A DNA stretch of 64,000 nucleotides, from contig NC_010170.1 in assembly GCF_000067205.1 (NCBI RefSeq), forward strand, positions 2,356,001-2,420,000, given 5' to 3'. The DNA comes from Bordetella petrii. Lineage in GTDB: Bacteria; Pseudomonadota; Gammaproteobacteria; Burkholderiales; Burkholderiaceae_B. Below are positions 52,601 through 59,547 of this stretch, in pieces. Both the position numbers and the translations under genes were made by a program. Numbering within the stretch: position 1 is the first letter of the stretch; the number at the start of each line of letters is the position of its first letter. The notes below the pieces were generated by a model that did not search any database, was not told the DNA's origin, and worked only from the letters and a program-made list of their open reading frames with translations.

Positions 52601-54269
52601 CCTCGGCGAACACGGGTTCGGCCAGCAACTGGCGGCCCATGCCGGCCCACTGCGAGCCATTGCCCGAATATACGAATACCGGACCTTGCGCGTGGGGGAC
52701 CGCGCTGCCCGTGGATACGCTGTAGCGCGGCGCCTCGCCTTCGGCGAACTGGGTGAAGGCTTGTGCCACGGCTTCGCTGTCGGTGCCGTAGACCACGGCG
52801 CGCTCGGCGTGCCATTCGCGGCGCATGGCGGCGTGGTAGGCCACGTCGTACAGGGCTCGCGCGGGCTGGCCTTGCAGCACCCGCGCCAGGTTGCGGGCGG
52901 CCGCCTTCAGGGCGTCGGGGGTCTTGCCCGAAACCACGACGGGCACTGCCGCGGTGTTGGCCAGCTTGTCGGCCTGGTCCTCGCCGGCGGCGGGCGGGCT
53001 TTGCAGGATGACGTGCGCGTTGGCGCCGCCGAACCCGAAAGAGTTCACGCCGATGGTCAGCGGCTTGGTGCGGGGCAGGGGGTGGTTTTGCGTGGCGACC
53101 GCGATGTTCCAGTTATCGAACTCGATGGCCGGGTTGGGCGTCTGGATGCCGATGGTGGCCGGTACCACGCGGTGCTGCAGGCTGTAGATGGCCTTGACCA
53201 GGCCCGCCACGCCGGAGGCGGCTTCCAAGTGACCCAGGTTGCTCTTGACCGAGCCGATCAGCAACGGGTTGCCGGAGCCGCGCGGCTGGCCCAACGCCGC
53301 GCCGATGGCGCGCGTTTCGATGGGGTCGCCAACGGCGGTGCCGGTGCCGTGGGCTTCCAGGTAGTCGATGTCGGTGACCGGGATGCCGGCGCGTTCGTAC
53401 ACTTGCCGCATCAGGGCGATCTGGGCGTCGGCGTTGGGCACGGTGAGGCCCGATTTGCGGCCGTCGGTGTTGACGGCGCTGCCGGCGATAACGGCCAGGA
53501 TGTGGTCGCCATCGGCCATGGCCTGGTCGTAGTCTTTTAGCAGGAACAGGCCCCCGCCTTCCGAGCGTACGTAGCCATCGCCGGAGGCGTCGAACACTTT
53601 GCAGCGGCCGCCGGGCGACAACATAGACGCCTTGGAAAAGGTGATGAAGCCGTAGGGGTGCAGGTGTAGGCTCACGCCGCCGGCGATGGCCATGCTGGCT
53701 TCGCCGGTGACGATGGCGCGGCAGGCTTGGTGCACGGCCACCAGCGAGGACGAGCAGGCGGTGTCGACTGCCATGCTGGGCCCATGCAGGTCGAACAGGT
53801 ACGACAGGCGGTTGGCGGCGATGCTGGAGGTGTTGCCGGTGGCCATCGAGGCGTCGACAGCCCCGACGTCATCGGACAGGCGGTAGGAATAATCGGCGCT
53901 GGCGATGCCGATATACACGCCGCAGTCGCTGCCACGCAGAGCCGAGGGCCGCATGCCGGCGTGTTCGATGGCTTCCCAGCACATTTCCAGCAGCAGGCGC
54001 TGTTGCGGGTCCATCAGCGCCGCTTCGCGCGGTGAAATTCCAAAAAAATGCGCGTCGAAGCCCGAGACGTCGCCAATTGAGCCGGCGGCGAAGGTGTACG
54101 CGGTGCCGGGGTGGTCTTTGGCGGGATGCAGATAGGCATCTGGATGCCAGCGCTCGGCATCTACCTGGGTGACCAGATCGCGGCCGGCCAGCAGGTCGGT
54201 CCAGTATCGTTCGGTATCGGTTTGCGGAAACCGGAACGAAAGCCCCACAACGGCAACACGTTTTGCCAT
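46620..54269 (-). CDS. wcbR: Highly reducing iterative type I polyketide synthase (WcbR-like)
   Basis: A 2549-residue multidomain synthase. Order: ketosynthase (1-425; Cys172, His308, His347), acyltransferase (530-830; Ser621 in GHSVGE), dehydratase (890-1170; His923 and Asp1088), a methyltransferase-like region (about 1240-1560), enoylreductase (1795-2120; HGAAGGVG 1941-1948), ketoreductase (2145-2330; GGLSGFG 2151-2157, Tyr2293), acyl carrier domain (2430-2500; Ser2457 in MGLDSLMG). No thioesterase follows. With KR, DH and ER present the product should be a saturated acyl chain. The methyltransferase core reads VLEISAHAP where active enzymes have a Gly-rich loop, so it is probably inactive. 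A GGAAG ribosome site precedes the ATG. It is expected to pass its chain to the PLP enzyme downstream. Name by recollection of WcbR. Confidence 0.92.
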   Translation of the reverse strand: MAKRVAVVGLSFRFPQTDTERYWTDLLAGRDLVTQVDAERWHPDAYLHPAKDHPGTAYTFAAGSIGDVSGFDAHFFGISPREAALMDPQQRLLLEMCWEAIEHAGMRPSALRGSDCGVYIGIASADYSYRLSDDVGAVDASMATGNTSSIAANRLSYLFDLHGPSMAVDTACSSSLVAVHQACRAIVTGEASMAIAGGVSLHLHPYGFITFSKASMLSPGGRCKVFDASGDGYVRSEGGGLFLLKDYDQAMADGDHILAVIAGSAVNTDGRKSGLTVPNADAQIALMRQVYERAGIPVTDIDYLEAHGTGTAVGDPIETRAIGAALGQPRGSGNPLLIGSVKSNLGHLEAASGVAGLVKAIYSLQHRVVPATIGIQTPNPAIEFDNWNIAVATQNHPLPRTKPLTIGVNSFGFGGANAHVILQSPPAAGEDQADKLANTAAVPVVVSGKTPDALKAAARNLARVLQGQPARALYDVAYHAAMRREWHAERAVVYGTDSEAVAQAFTQFAEGEAPRYSVSTGSAVPHAQGPVFVYSGNGSQWAGMGRQLLAEPVFAEAVHEIDNLFAPLAGYRLADELARTDNANQYERTEVAQPALFAIQIGITRMLAQRGILPTAVVGHSVGEVAAAWACGALSLADAVHVIFHRSRLQGTTKGQGCMTAVGIDGGTAAALLAELQLTDALCVAGYNSERGATLAGDPAAMATVEAVLAERQVFHKRLDLDYAFHSAAMDPIQAGLQQTLESLAPQPGHVPFYSTITGGLLDGRELGANYWWRNVREPVRFQHAVDTLVADGENLFIEIGPHPVLRSYVNDSLAAAERKGRVLLTASRGNDEPAKIRDTAGQAVCSGAQVDWQDLFPWEGRHVALPAYPWQRERHWHPVTPESLGQLQRAKVHPLLGYPLQQHEGIWENQLDTALYPWLADHVVGEAVVFPGTGFAEIALAAAAQWQPGNWAEIEELEIRAPLLLAAAPSKRLRVSLDAADGGLRIQAKDVGSTEPWTLHAAARILREAGSALLTDAPVQCPDRAADFTGESHALLTHAVGLAYGDAFRAVKHGWAESPDTVLAELEPHPALQDSLTHSLLHPALLDCTFQLIIQLLRDDPAMGRGVAFVPAKIGRLALRTDAGLPRYARARLLRRGPHSLTAEFFLYNETGEQIATVREARFRSIRLSKASAGALDFLADSGVPSPHAHDPLSRQSTLDSAAAADALAGAAASAAQDGKHARYAHEIEPLLDSLCDRFVLRALRALAPQTQHLYDDVLERCRQASPDTAVLLDQLLARAADAGLLERTPSGWTFQAQDDGAPDVIDIWNSLVREYPDYAHIVHAVGRVGLHLAELLQGRIALDAICPPEASPGALTRQILGAEACERVGAALRGILANAQAALPAGARLSVLEISAHAPAFALNCCTALDFSVADYRYASPDASGCERAQRLLDAYPDASCGPIDIAEADAPAHDLVILHADAASAEHTQQMLDYARASLKTGGTLLLLGTHPVAWLDFVAGARPGWWSALADDGTPASCQYPVSFWQGALAQQGYACGPLAEFTPDTLSGPYLLAATAQAQAQTPADHSQPASRLQATPAVQRGWLLLAGAHDADAALAEALAARLSAAGCRTSIQRDTDPAKFDAMLAQAKSRLVQIDGIIHLDGLAQAQDITDPAALLQAQVRRCALAAAAAQALERANSSATLWLLTANAAQYLTRDGDADAIGDATLWGYGRTMMNEAAQFGVRLLDLPGAAPDDTVLDAVERELRWPDAEQEAIITVQGRRYAPRLHSMPDPAHVQAAAPASGHLRLGFEFPGQLRNLRWEACPARELAGDELEIEVRATGLNFRDVMYALGLLSDEAIENGFAGPTLGLEFAGTVLRAGPDAGADYRPGDAVVGFGPASFANRVFTKASAIAHIPEGISFEAAATIPSTFFTVYYALHHLAQLEEGEKVLIHGAAGGVGIAAIQFAQWRGAEIYATAGSDEKRDFLRLLGVQHIYDSRSLAYADEILADTDGQGVDVVLNSLAGEAINRNLRVLKPFGRFLELGKRDFYENTRIGLRPFRNNISYFGIDADQLMHERPALTRRLFGEMMALFAQGVLRPLPYQEFDANEIVGAFRYMQQARQIGKIVITYRNGIRGAHAQTDTAAQRAALALPENATYLVTGGLSGFGLRTAQWLADKGARHLALVSRSGPTSDTARQAIAALQSRGVTVHAAACDVTNAQAVDALLQDISGAMPPLKGVVHAAMVIDDGLVRSATAEQIQRVLAPKVLGALHLDAATRQLPLDFFITFSSATTLFGNPGQANYVAANAWLEGLSRRRRALGLPATCVRWGAIDDVGYLARNKKIKDALQSRMGGAALASETALQALEAMLQADASGLGVLELDWRALRRFLPSATTPKFSLLARRASDSGDDDGDARDISHLLATLDDEALHPVLVEMLKTEIGEILRVPADKINPDVSVYDMGLDSLMGVELVVALENRFGIRLPVMALNESPTLDKLAGRLIQLLRNDGESAGQDTLLAQVEQVVSQHTDEVPAEAMAKFADDLKSGSVDAKQRMIH

Positions 54270-54993
54270 GTATATCTTCCTTCGAACAAACAGCTTTCGA
54301 GAGCTTTTCTTGATTTTTTTCTGCGGATAGACGACGCAGGGGCCGGTTGCCGAGGCAGCGGCAGGCTGTGTCTAACAGGCAATGGTCAACGGGGTGGCCG
54401 GAAGCGGCCGTATAGGCGAAGTGGAAATCGGGATGTTCCTTGTTTAGTCTGGGCTGCCACGATTTAAGAAAAAGAGTTGCGATCCCGGCCTGGGCGGAAG
54501 CGGTTTGACCATTATGGTCGGGTTCACGATGTATTTCGAGAGGCCAGATTTTACAGTTTATTGTGGTAATTCAGGCTTTTCGTGGCGCATCGCAAAACGC
54601 AGATACAAAACGCTTCGCAATGCGGGACTTCCGGGCAGATAACCGCAGTTTTCTGCATCCTTTATATGTTTTTGCGGATATTTCCGACTGTGCCAAGACC
54701 ATTCTTACGCGGGGAAATTCACCTATTAGTAACAAAATGCGTGTATTAGGCCGATTATCTTCTGTTATGCAAAATTTAGTTTCCTCCGTTGCTAAATTTG
54801 GGAGGAAATCGGCTGATTTTGAATTAAGCAATTGTCAAGGCGTGGCTATTTATTCCCTGTAGCCCCGTTTTTGCCTGATATCAAGTCTTAAGCGTGCGGC
54901 GCGCCGGTATGCGGCAGGCAGTTTGTCTACGGCGGCGCCGGGCGCCCCTGGCTGAAGATCGGTCGTTTCGCCAGCCCCGTCCGGGCGCGCGGC
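54270..54993. other. Long intergenic region upstream of the PKS gene
   Basis: About 720 bases without a credible gene lie between the PKS start and the terminator of the livK-type gene. The part from about 54540 to 54880 is distinctly AT-rich. It should hold the leftward promoter for the PKS operon; a perfect TTGACA occurs on the minus strand (plus 54834-54839) but no well-spaced -10 was found. A 99-codon frame at 54563-54862 has a GTG start, no ribosome site and no recognisable motif. A pair of interlocking hairpins lies at 54772-54808. Confidence 0.6.
54772..54808. promoter_or_regulatory. Two interlocking 8-bp hairpins
   Basis: AAATTTAG (54772-54779) can pair with CTAAATTT (54792-54799), and TTTCCTCC (54780-54787) with GGAGGAAA (54801-54808). 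The arms interleave as A-B-A'-B', so the two hairpins exclude each other or form a strained pseudoknot. The loop crossing the second stem would have one base, which argues for mutual exclusion. Possible switch or attenuator about 500 bases upstream of the PKS start. Confidence 0.5.
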
Positions 54994-55031
54994 CAAAAAT
55001 AAGGCCCCGCGGCAGTGGCGCCGCGGGGCCT
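54994..55031 (-). terminator. Rho-independent terminator of the livK-type gene
   Basis: An 11-bp perfect GC stem (GGCCCCGCGGC with GCCGCGGGGCC) around a six-base loop is followed on the minus strand by TTATTTTTGG. It begins about 23 bases after the stop of the receptor gene. Confidence 0.88.
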
Positions 55032-55053
55032 GCGGGACGGTATCGCCCGGGAC

Positions 55054-56181
55054 TTATTTGAAGGCGGTCTTGCTGCCGTCTTTGTGCCAGGTGAAGACCT
55101 GGAATTCAAAGTCGTTCAGGTCGCCCTGTTTGTTCCACGAGGTCTTGCCGATGGGGGTGTCGAACGAATTGGCATGCAGGTATTCGGCCACCTTGGTGGG
55201 ATCGGTGCTGCCCGAGCCCTTGATGCCTTCGGCGATGACCTGGGTGGCGGCGTAGGCGGTGAGTTGGAAGGCGCCGCTGGCGTTGCGCTTCTTGCTCTGG
55301 AAGGCCTTGACCACTTCGGCATTGGCCGGGTTCTGGGTGAAGTCGGCCGGCAGGGTCAGCAGCATGCCTTCGGCGGCGTCGCCTGCGATGGCGTTGATGT
55401 CGGGGTTGCCCACGCCCTCGGGACCCATGAACTTGGCGCTGACGCCTTGTTCGTGCGCCTGGCGCAGCAGCAGGCCCATTTCAGGGTGGTAGCCGCCGTA
55501 ATAGACGAAATCGACGTTGTTGGATTTCAGTTTGGTAATGACTGCGGAATAATCGCTGTCGCCGGCGTTGATGCCTTCGAACATCACGACCTTGACGCCG
55601 CCTTTTTCAAGATTGTCTTTGACCGCGGTGGCGATGCCCTGGCCGTACGACTGCTTGTCGTGCAGCACGGCGACCGTCTTGGGCTTGATTTTGTCGAGGA
55701 TGAACTTGGCGGCGGCGGGGCCTTGTTGGTCGTCACGGCCGATGGTGCGGAAAATGAACTCGTAGTTCTTGCCGTCGGTGAGGGCGGGCGAGGTGGCCGA
55801 GGGAGTGATCATGACCACGCCTTCGTTGTTGTAGATGTCGGCAGCCGCGATGGTGGCGCCCGAGCACACGTGGCCCACCACGAAGCCGATTTCATCGTTG
55901 ACCACGCGGTTGGCGGCCACCGGACCCTGCTTGGGTTCGCAGCCGTCGTCGATGACGACCGTTTCGAGCTTCTTGCCGTCGATGCCGCCGGCGGCGTTGA
56001 TGCGCTCGACCGCGGTGTCGACGCCTTCGCGCACCATGGCGCCGTACTGGGTGACCGGGCCGGTAGTGGGGCCGACCACGGCGATCTTGATGGTTTGCGC
56101 CTGCGCGCCGGCCGAGACAGCCAGCCCGGCGGCCAGGCCAATGGCGGCCAGAACCGGGGTGAGGCGGAACGGTTGTTTCAT
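55054..56181 (-). CDS. Branched-chain amino acid-type periplasmic receptor (LivK family)
   Basis: A 375-residue type I periplasmic binding protein with a signal peptide (MKQPFRLTPVLAAIGLAAGL, cleavage after AQA) and the Leu/Ile/Val receptor opening KIAVVGPTTGPVTQYGAM. A disulfide like that of LivJ is possible between Cys residues in DDGCEPKQ and GHVCSG. The ATG at 56181 has an AAGGAG ribosome site; the open frame upstream to 56253 is not used. No livHMGF genes adjoin it, so it may feed a transporter encoded elsewhere. The ligand may be a branched-chain amino acid or another small amide or acid. Confidence 0.9.
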   Translation of the reverse strand: MKQPFRLTPVLAAIGLAAGLAVSAGAQAQTIKIAVVGPTTGPVTQYGAMVREGVDTAVERINAAGGIDGKKLETVVIDDGCEPKQGPVAANRVVNDEIGFVVGHVCSGATIAAADIYNNEGVVMITPSATSPALTDGKNYEFIFRTIGRDDQQGPAAAKFILDKIKPKTVAVLHDKQSYGQGIATAVKDNLEKGGVKVVMFEGINAGDSDYSAVITKLKSNNVDFVYYGGYHPEMGLLLRQAHEQGVSAKFMGPEGVGNPDINAIAGDAAEGMLLTLPADFTQNPANAEVVKAFQSKKRNASGAFQLTAYAATQVIAEGIKGSGSTDPTKVAEYLHANSFDTPIGKTSWNKQGDLNDFEFQVFTWHKDGSKTAFK

Positions 56182-56394
56182 GAGGAATCTCCTTTGCGTC
56201 GTTATATAAGCCGGGCCGGCCAGGCAGGCACACAGGCTTGTGCAGGCAAGCATACCTGAAAGCCCGGCAGATTTGCGCCGGTCGGGTAGACAATCGGGCC
56301 AGATCCGGCGGCGTTGTCCTTATTCCTTGGGGCGTATATGCAAAAGACGATTTATTCGTTTGCGTTCATAAGCTGGCGGGGCATTATTGACGCC

Positions 56395-57009
56395 ATGAGA
56401 TTCCAACCGATCATCGTCCCGGGCTGGAAAGACTCCGGCCCCGGCCACTGGCAGACTCGTTGGGAACAGTGTGTGCCACATGCGCAGCGCGTGCGGCAGC
56501 CCGATTGGGAAAACCCCGATCCCGCTGTCTGGAACGCCACGGTGGCTGCCTGCGTCGACGCGGCTGCATGCCCGGTTTTGCTGATTGCGCATAGCCTGGG
56601 CTGTCTGGCGGCGGCCAGCCTGCCGGTGCCGCTGCGCGCCAAGGTGGCGGGCGCGCTGCTGGTGGCGCCCGCCGATGTCGAACAGCCTGGCATGCCCGAG
56701 TGCCTGCGCGCGTTTGCGCCGGTGCCGGCGCAGTCGCTGCCGTTCCAGTCGGTGGTGGTGGCGGGCGACAACGACCCGTATTGCCACCTGGAACGGGCCC
56801 GCCAGTTTGCGGCGGCCTGGGGCAGCCGGCTGGAAGTCATTCCGCACGGCGGGCATATCAACGCAGACAGCGGTTTTGGCGAATGGCCGCAAGGGTTGAA
56901 GTTGTTGTCGGCCTTGCGGCGCCGCGCCATCTGGCGCGTGGCGGCGCCATTGCCGCGCGTTTCCCCCGTGCCCATGTCGGCCGATGTGAAAACCCAGGCG
57001 GCGGGATAG
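56395..57009 (+). CDS. RBBP9/YdeN-type serine hydrolase
   Basis: A 204-residue alpha/beta hydrolase of the RBBP9/YdeN family, beginning with the family motif IVPGWKDSGPGHWQTRWE. The catalytic triad can be placed at Ser67 (IAHSLGC), Asp127 (GDNDPYC) and His154 (HGGHINADSGFGEWP). The true substrate of bacterial members is unknown; esterase activity is expected. The ATG at 56395 is chosen because the family motif starts 7 residues later; the open frame extends to 56314. It is divergent from the livK-type gene and followed by REP elements. Confidence 0.88.
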   Translation: MRFQPIIVPGWKDSGPGHWQTRWEQCVPHAQRVRQPDWENPDPAVWNATVAACVDAAACPVLLIAHSLGCLAAASLPVPLRAKVAGALLVAPADVEQPGMPECLRAFAPVPAQSLPFQSVVVAGDNDPYCHLERARQFAAAWGSRLEVIPHGGHINADSGFGEWPQGLKLLSALRRRAIWRVAAPLPRVSPVPMSADVKTQAAG

Positions 57010-57055
57010 CCGGGTTTAGTGCATGGGTTGGGCGTCGGGCCGTCTGGGCACGGCC

Positions 57056-57240
57056 GGTGTCTGACACCCTGCGGGAGTCAGACACCTGAAAAGAGGGGTT
57101 GTCGCAGCCTGGAAAGAGTGGTTGGCGCAGCCTGGATGCCAGGCGCCTGGAAAGAGTGGTTGGCGCAGGCTGGATGCCAGGTGTCTGGAAAGAGTGGGTG
57201 CCGCGCCCAGGTGTCTGGCTCCGCAGGTGCCTGACACCGA
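57056..57240. repeat. REP core and 38-bp half-element array left of the RAYT gene
   Basis: A complete core (57056-57086) is followed by three or so tandem units of about 38 bp (GGAAAGAGTGGTTGGCGCAG plus a CCAGGTGTCTGG-like half) up to a variant palindrome with arms CCAGGTGTCTGGC and GGTGCCTGACACC near 57208-57240. It lies on the 3' side of the leftward transposase gene. Confidence 0.8.
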
Positions 57241-57280
57241 CGAGTTGAGGCTGTCTAGGCACCTTGACTGCTGCCCGCTG

Positions 57281-57841
57281 TCACGCGTCGAACGTCCCAG
57301 CCTGCACGAAGCCAGCGTAGGCGGCGCGGCGTGCCGCGTCGTCGTGACCCATGGCCATATAAAGCGGGTGCAAGTCGAGCATCTGTGCCTGAGCCAATCC
57401 CACGCGTTCACGATAGCTGGACCAGGGATAATCGCATGCCGCCTGCGCGAGCCGTGCGCGTACGGGATTGAGTTCGATATACCGGCAGCATTCCAGCAGA
57501 TATCGTTCTTCATCGATGACCCGCGATTTGAAGCGGGCTTCCCAGATCGATCCCATGGTTTGCTTGCGTGCGTTCCAGCGCCGCGTCGCGCCGCGCGCCA
57601 GGTGCTGCATTAATGTGGATAGCGAAGCGGGATTCTCTGTGGGTGTCAACAGCAGATGGACGTGATTGGGCATCAGGCACCAGGCATGTAGCGCTACTGC
57701 CAACTGTCGGGTGTGATGGTGCAGGCCCTGTAGGTAGACACGATAGTCATGCGCGCGCTCGAACACCACTTGTTGCCGATGTCCGCGCTGGACGATGTGA
57801 TGAGGGTGGTGCGCAAGAAGAATGCGGCGTGATCGGGGCAT
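57281..57841 (-). CDS. REP-associated tyrosine transposase (RAYT)
   Basis: The 186-residue protein from the ATG at 57841 belongs to the Y1/HUH single-strand transposase-like RAYT family (TnpA-REP). The metal-binding HUH motif is His60/His62 in MPNHVHLLLTP, and the tyrosine helix is YLLECCRYIELNPVRA with Tyr114 or Tyr121 as nucleophile. RAYTs cut and join single-stranded REP hairpins. The same palindrome family surrounds this gene on both sides and is scattered through the whole window, which makes this the likely enzyme for the element. It has no insertion-sequence ends or target duplication, in keeping with domesticated RAYTs. An upstream in-frame start at 57967 would run into the repeats. 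Confidence 0.9.
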   Translation of the reverse strand: MPRSRRILLAHHPHHIVQRGHRQQVVFERAHDYRVYLQGLHHHTRQLAVALHAWCLMPNHVHLLLTPTENPASLSTLMQHLARGATRRWNARKQTMGSIWEARFKSRVIDEERYLLECCRYIELNPVRARLAQAACDYPWSSYRERVGLAQAQMLDLHPLYMAMGHDDAARRAAYAGFVQAGTFDA

Positions 57842-57969
57842 GGCTGCAGGTGCGGAACGAAGCAATGCCGACGATAGCGCCTGGCGAGCCAGCCGGCGCA
57901 TGCCAGGGACGGATTTGTCTGGGGGAAACGGAAACAGTTTAGGGGCGGGCAGGGTTGTGTGACGCAATC

Positions 57970-58370
57970 GGTGTCTGACACCCTGCGGGAGTCAGACACC
58001 TGGGAGAGGTTGGCAGCCGTAGCCAGGAGTCAGGCACGTGGAGAGGTTGGCAGCCGTAGCCAGGAGTCAGGCACGTGGAGAGGTTGGCAGCCGTAGCCAG
58101 GAGTCAGACACCTGGAAGAGGTTGGCTGCCGTAGCCAGGTGTCAGGCTCCCGTAGGGTGCCTGACACCGATGAGGTGAGACTGTCTGGGCGCAATCGGTG
58201 TCTGACACCCTGCGGGAGTCAGACACCTGAGGAGATTGGCTGCTGTAGCTAGATGTCAGACACCTGAGGAGATTGGCTGCTGTAGCTAGATGTCAGACAC
58301 CTGAGGAGATTGGCTGCTGTAGCTAGATGTCAGACACCTGAGGAGATTGGCTGCCGCAGCCGGGAGCCGG
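57970..58370. repeat. REP cores and two 37-bp tandem arrays right of the RAYT gene
   Basis: Complete cores lie at 57970-58000 and 58197-58227. Between and after them are two tandem arrays with the same 37-bp period: three units of the GGAGAGGTTGGCAGCCGTAG type (about 58003-58115) and about four of the GAGGAGATTGGCTGCTGTAG type (about 58228-58363), each ending in a half palindrome (GTCAGGCACGT or GTCAGACACCT). No gene is present between the RAYT and ugpC genes. Confidence 0.82.
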
Positions 58371-58421
58371 GAGTCGGGCGTCTGGCTACGCTTGGCCATC
58401 CTACGCCCGGCTGTCCGGTGG

Positions 58422-59510
58422 TCAGGTGTTTTCGACGCGGCGGCCGGTGTCGGTTTCGAACCAGTGCAGGGCGTGGCGGCCGTCGGGGCCTACGTTCAAC
58501 TGGTCGCCGGGGCGCGCGGGGGTGTCGGCCAGTTGGCGGGTGGCGCAGCGCACCACCACGGCATTCTGGCCGCAGCGGCAGTGCACCAGTTGTTCCGACC
58601 CCAGTGTTTCCACCATTTCGACTTCGGCCGTCAGGCCCTGGGCGTTGAGCAGCATGTGTTCAGGCCGCATGCCCATGGTGACCGCGCGGCCGCGCACGGC
58701 GGCAGGCACCTGCAGCGGCGAGATGTCGAGCGCGTGGCCGTCGGGCGTTTGCAGGGTGCCGTCGCCCGACACGTTGACCGGCATCAGGTTCATGGGCGGC
58801 GAGCCGATGAAGCCGGCCACGAAAGTGGATGCCGGTTTCTCGAACACTTCCATGGGCGTGCCGATCTGTTCGGGCACGCCCTGGTACATCACAATCATGC
58901 GGTGCGCCAGGGTCATCGCCTCGACCTGATCGTGCGTGACGTACAGGCTGGTGGTGCGCAACCGGCGGTGCAGCTTCATGATTTCCAGGCGCATGGCCAC
59001 GCGCAACTTGGCGTCCAGGTTCGATAGCGGTTCGTCGAACAGGAATACCTTGGGTTCGCGCACGATGGCGCGGCCCATGGCCACGCGCTGGCGCTGCCCG
59101 CCCGAGAGTTGGCGCGGCCGCCGGTCCAGCAGCTTGTCCAGCTCCAGGATCTGCGCGGCCGCTTCCACGCGCTTGCGGATTTCGTCTTTGGAAAACTTGC
59201 GGATCTTCAGGCCGTAGGCCATGTTGTCGAACACGCTCATGTGCGGGTACAGGGCGTAGTTCTGGAACACCATGGCGATGTCGCGTTCGGCCGGCTCGAG
59301 TTCGTTGACGACTTTGTCGTCGATGAGGATCTCGCCGTCGGTAACCGTTTCCAGTCCGGCCACCATGCGCATCAGGGTGGATTTACCGCAGCCCGACGGG
59401 CCGACGATGACGATGAACTCGCCGTCTTGCACGTCGACGTCGATGCCGTGGATGACGGCGACGTTGCCGGCATAGGTTTTCTTGACGTTTCGAAAGCTCA
59501 GGGTAGCCAT
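58422..59510 (-). CDS. ugpC: UgpC glycerol-3-phosphate ABC transporter ATPase
   Basis: A 362-residue MalK/UgpC-type ATPase with Walker A GPSGCGKST, signature LSGGQRQRVAMGRAI, Walker B VFLFDEPLSNLD, H loop YVTHDQVEAM, and a C-terminal TOBE regulatory domain of about 120 residues. It powers uptake of sn-glycerol-3-phosphate or its diesters. It is the last gene of the leftward ugpBAEC group, 37 bases after ugpE, and is followed by REP arrays. Confidence 0.93.
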   Translation of the reverse strand: MATLSFRNVKKTYAGNVAVIHGIDVDVQDGEFIVIVGPSGCGKSTLMRMVAGLETVTDGEILIDDKVVNELEPAERDIAMVFQNYALYPHMSVFDNMAYGLKIRKFSKDEIRKRVEAAAQILELDKLLDRRPRQLSGGQRQRVAMGRAIVREPKVFLFDEPLSNLDAKLRVAMRLEIMKLHRRLRTTSLYVTHDQVEAMTLAHRMIVMYQGVPEQIGTPMEVFEKPASTFVAGFIGSPPMNLMPVNVSGDGTLQTPDGHALDISPLQVPAAVRGRAVTMGMRPEHMLLNAQGLTAEVEMVETLGSEQLVHCRCGQNAVVVRCATRQLADTPARPGDQLNVGPDGRHALHWFETDTGRRVENT

Positions 59511-59547
59511 GGAGTGTTCTTTGCGTGGACGGCTGCGAACAGCCCGG

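Noticed and set aside
54772..54808. True H-type pseudoknot
   Set aside because: The loop that must cross the second stem has a single base (54800), too short for an 8-bp stem. Mutually exclusive hairpins are more realistic.
54563..54862. 99-codon frame in the AT-rich gap upstream of the PKS gene
   Set aside because: GTG start without ribosome site, no known motif, and a competing frame on the other strand; better seen as regulatory DNA.
57281..57967. Complete insertion sequence around the transposase gene
   Set aside because: No terminal inverted repeats or target duplication; the HUH/Tyr protein type and REP flanks fit a RAYT, not an IS element.
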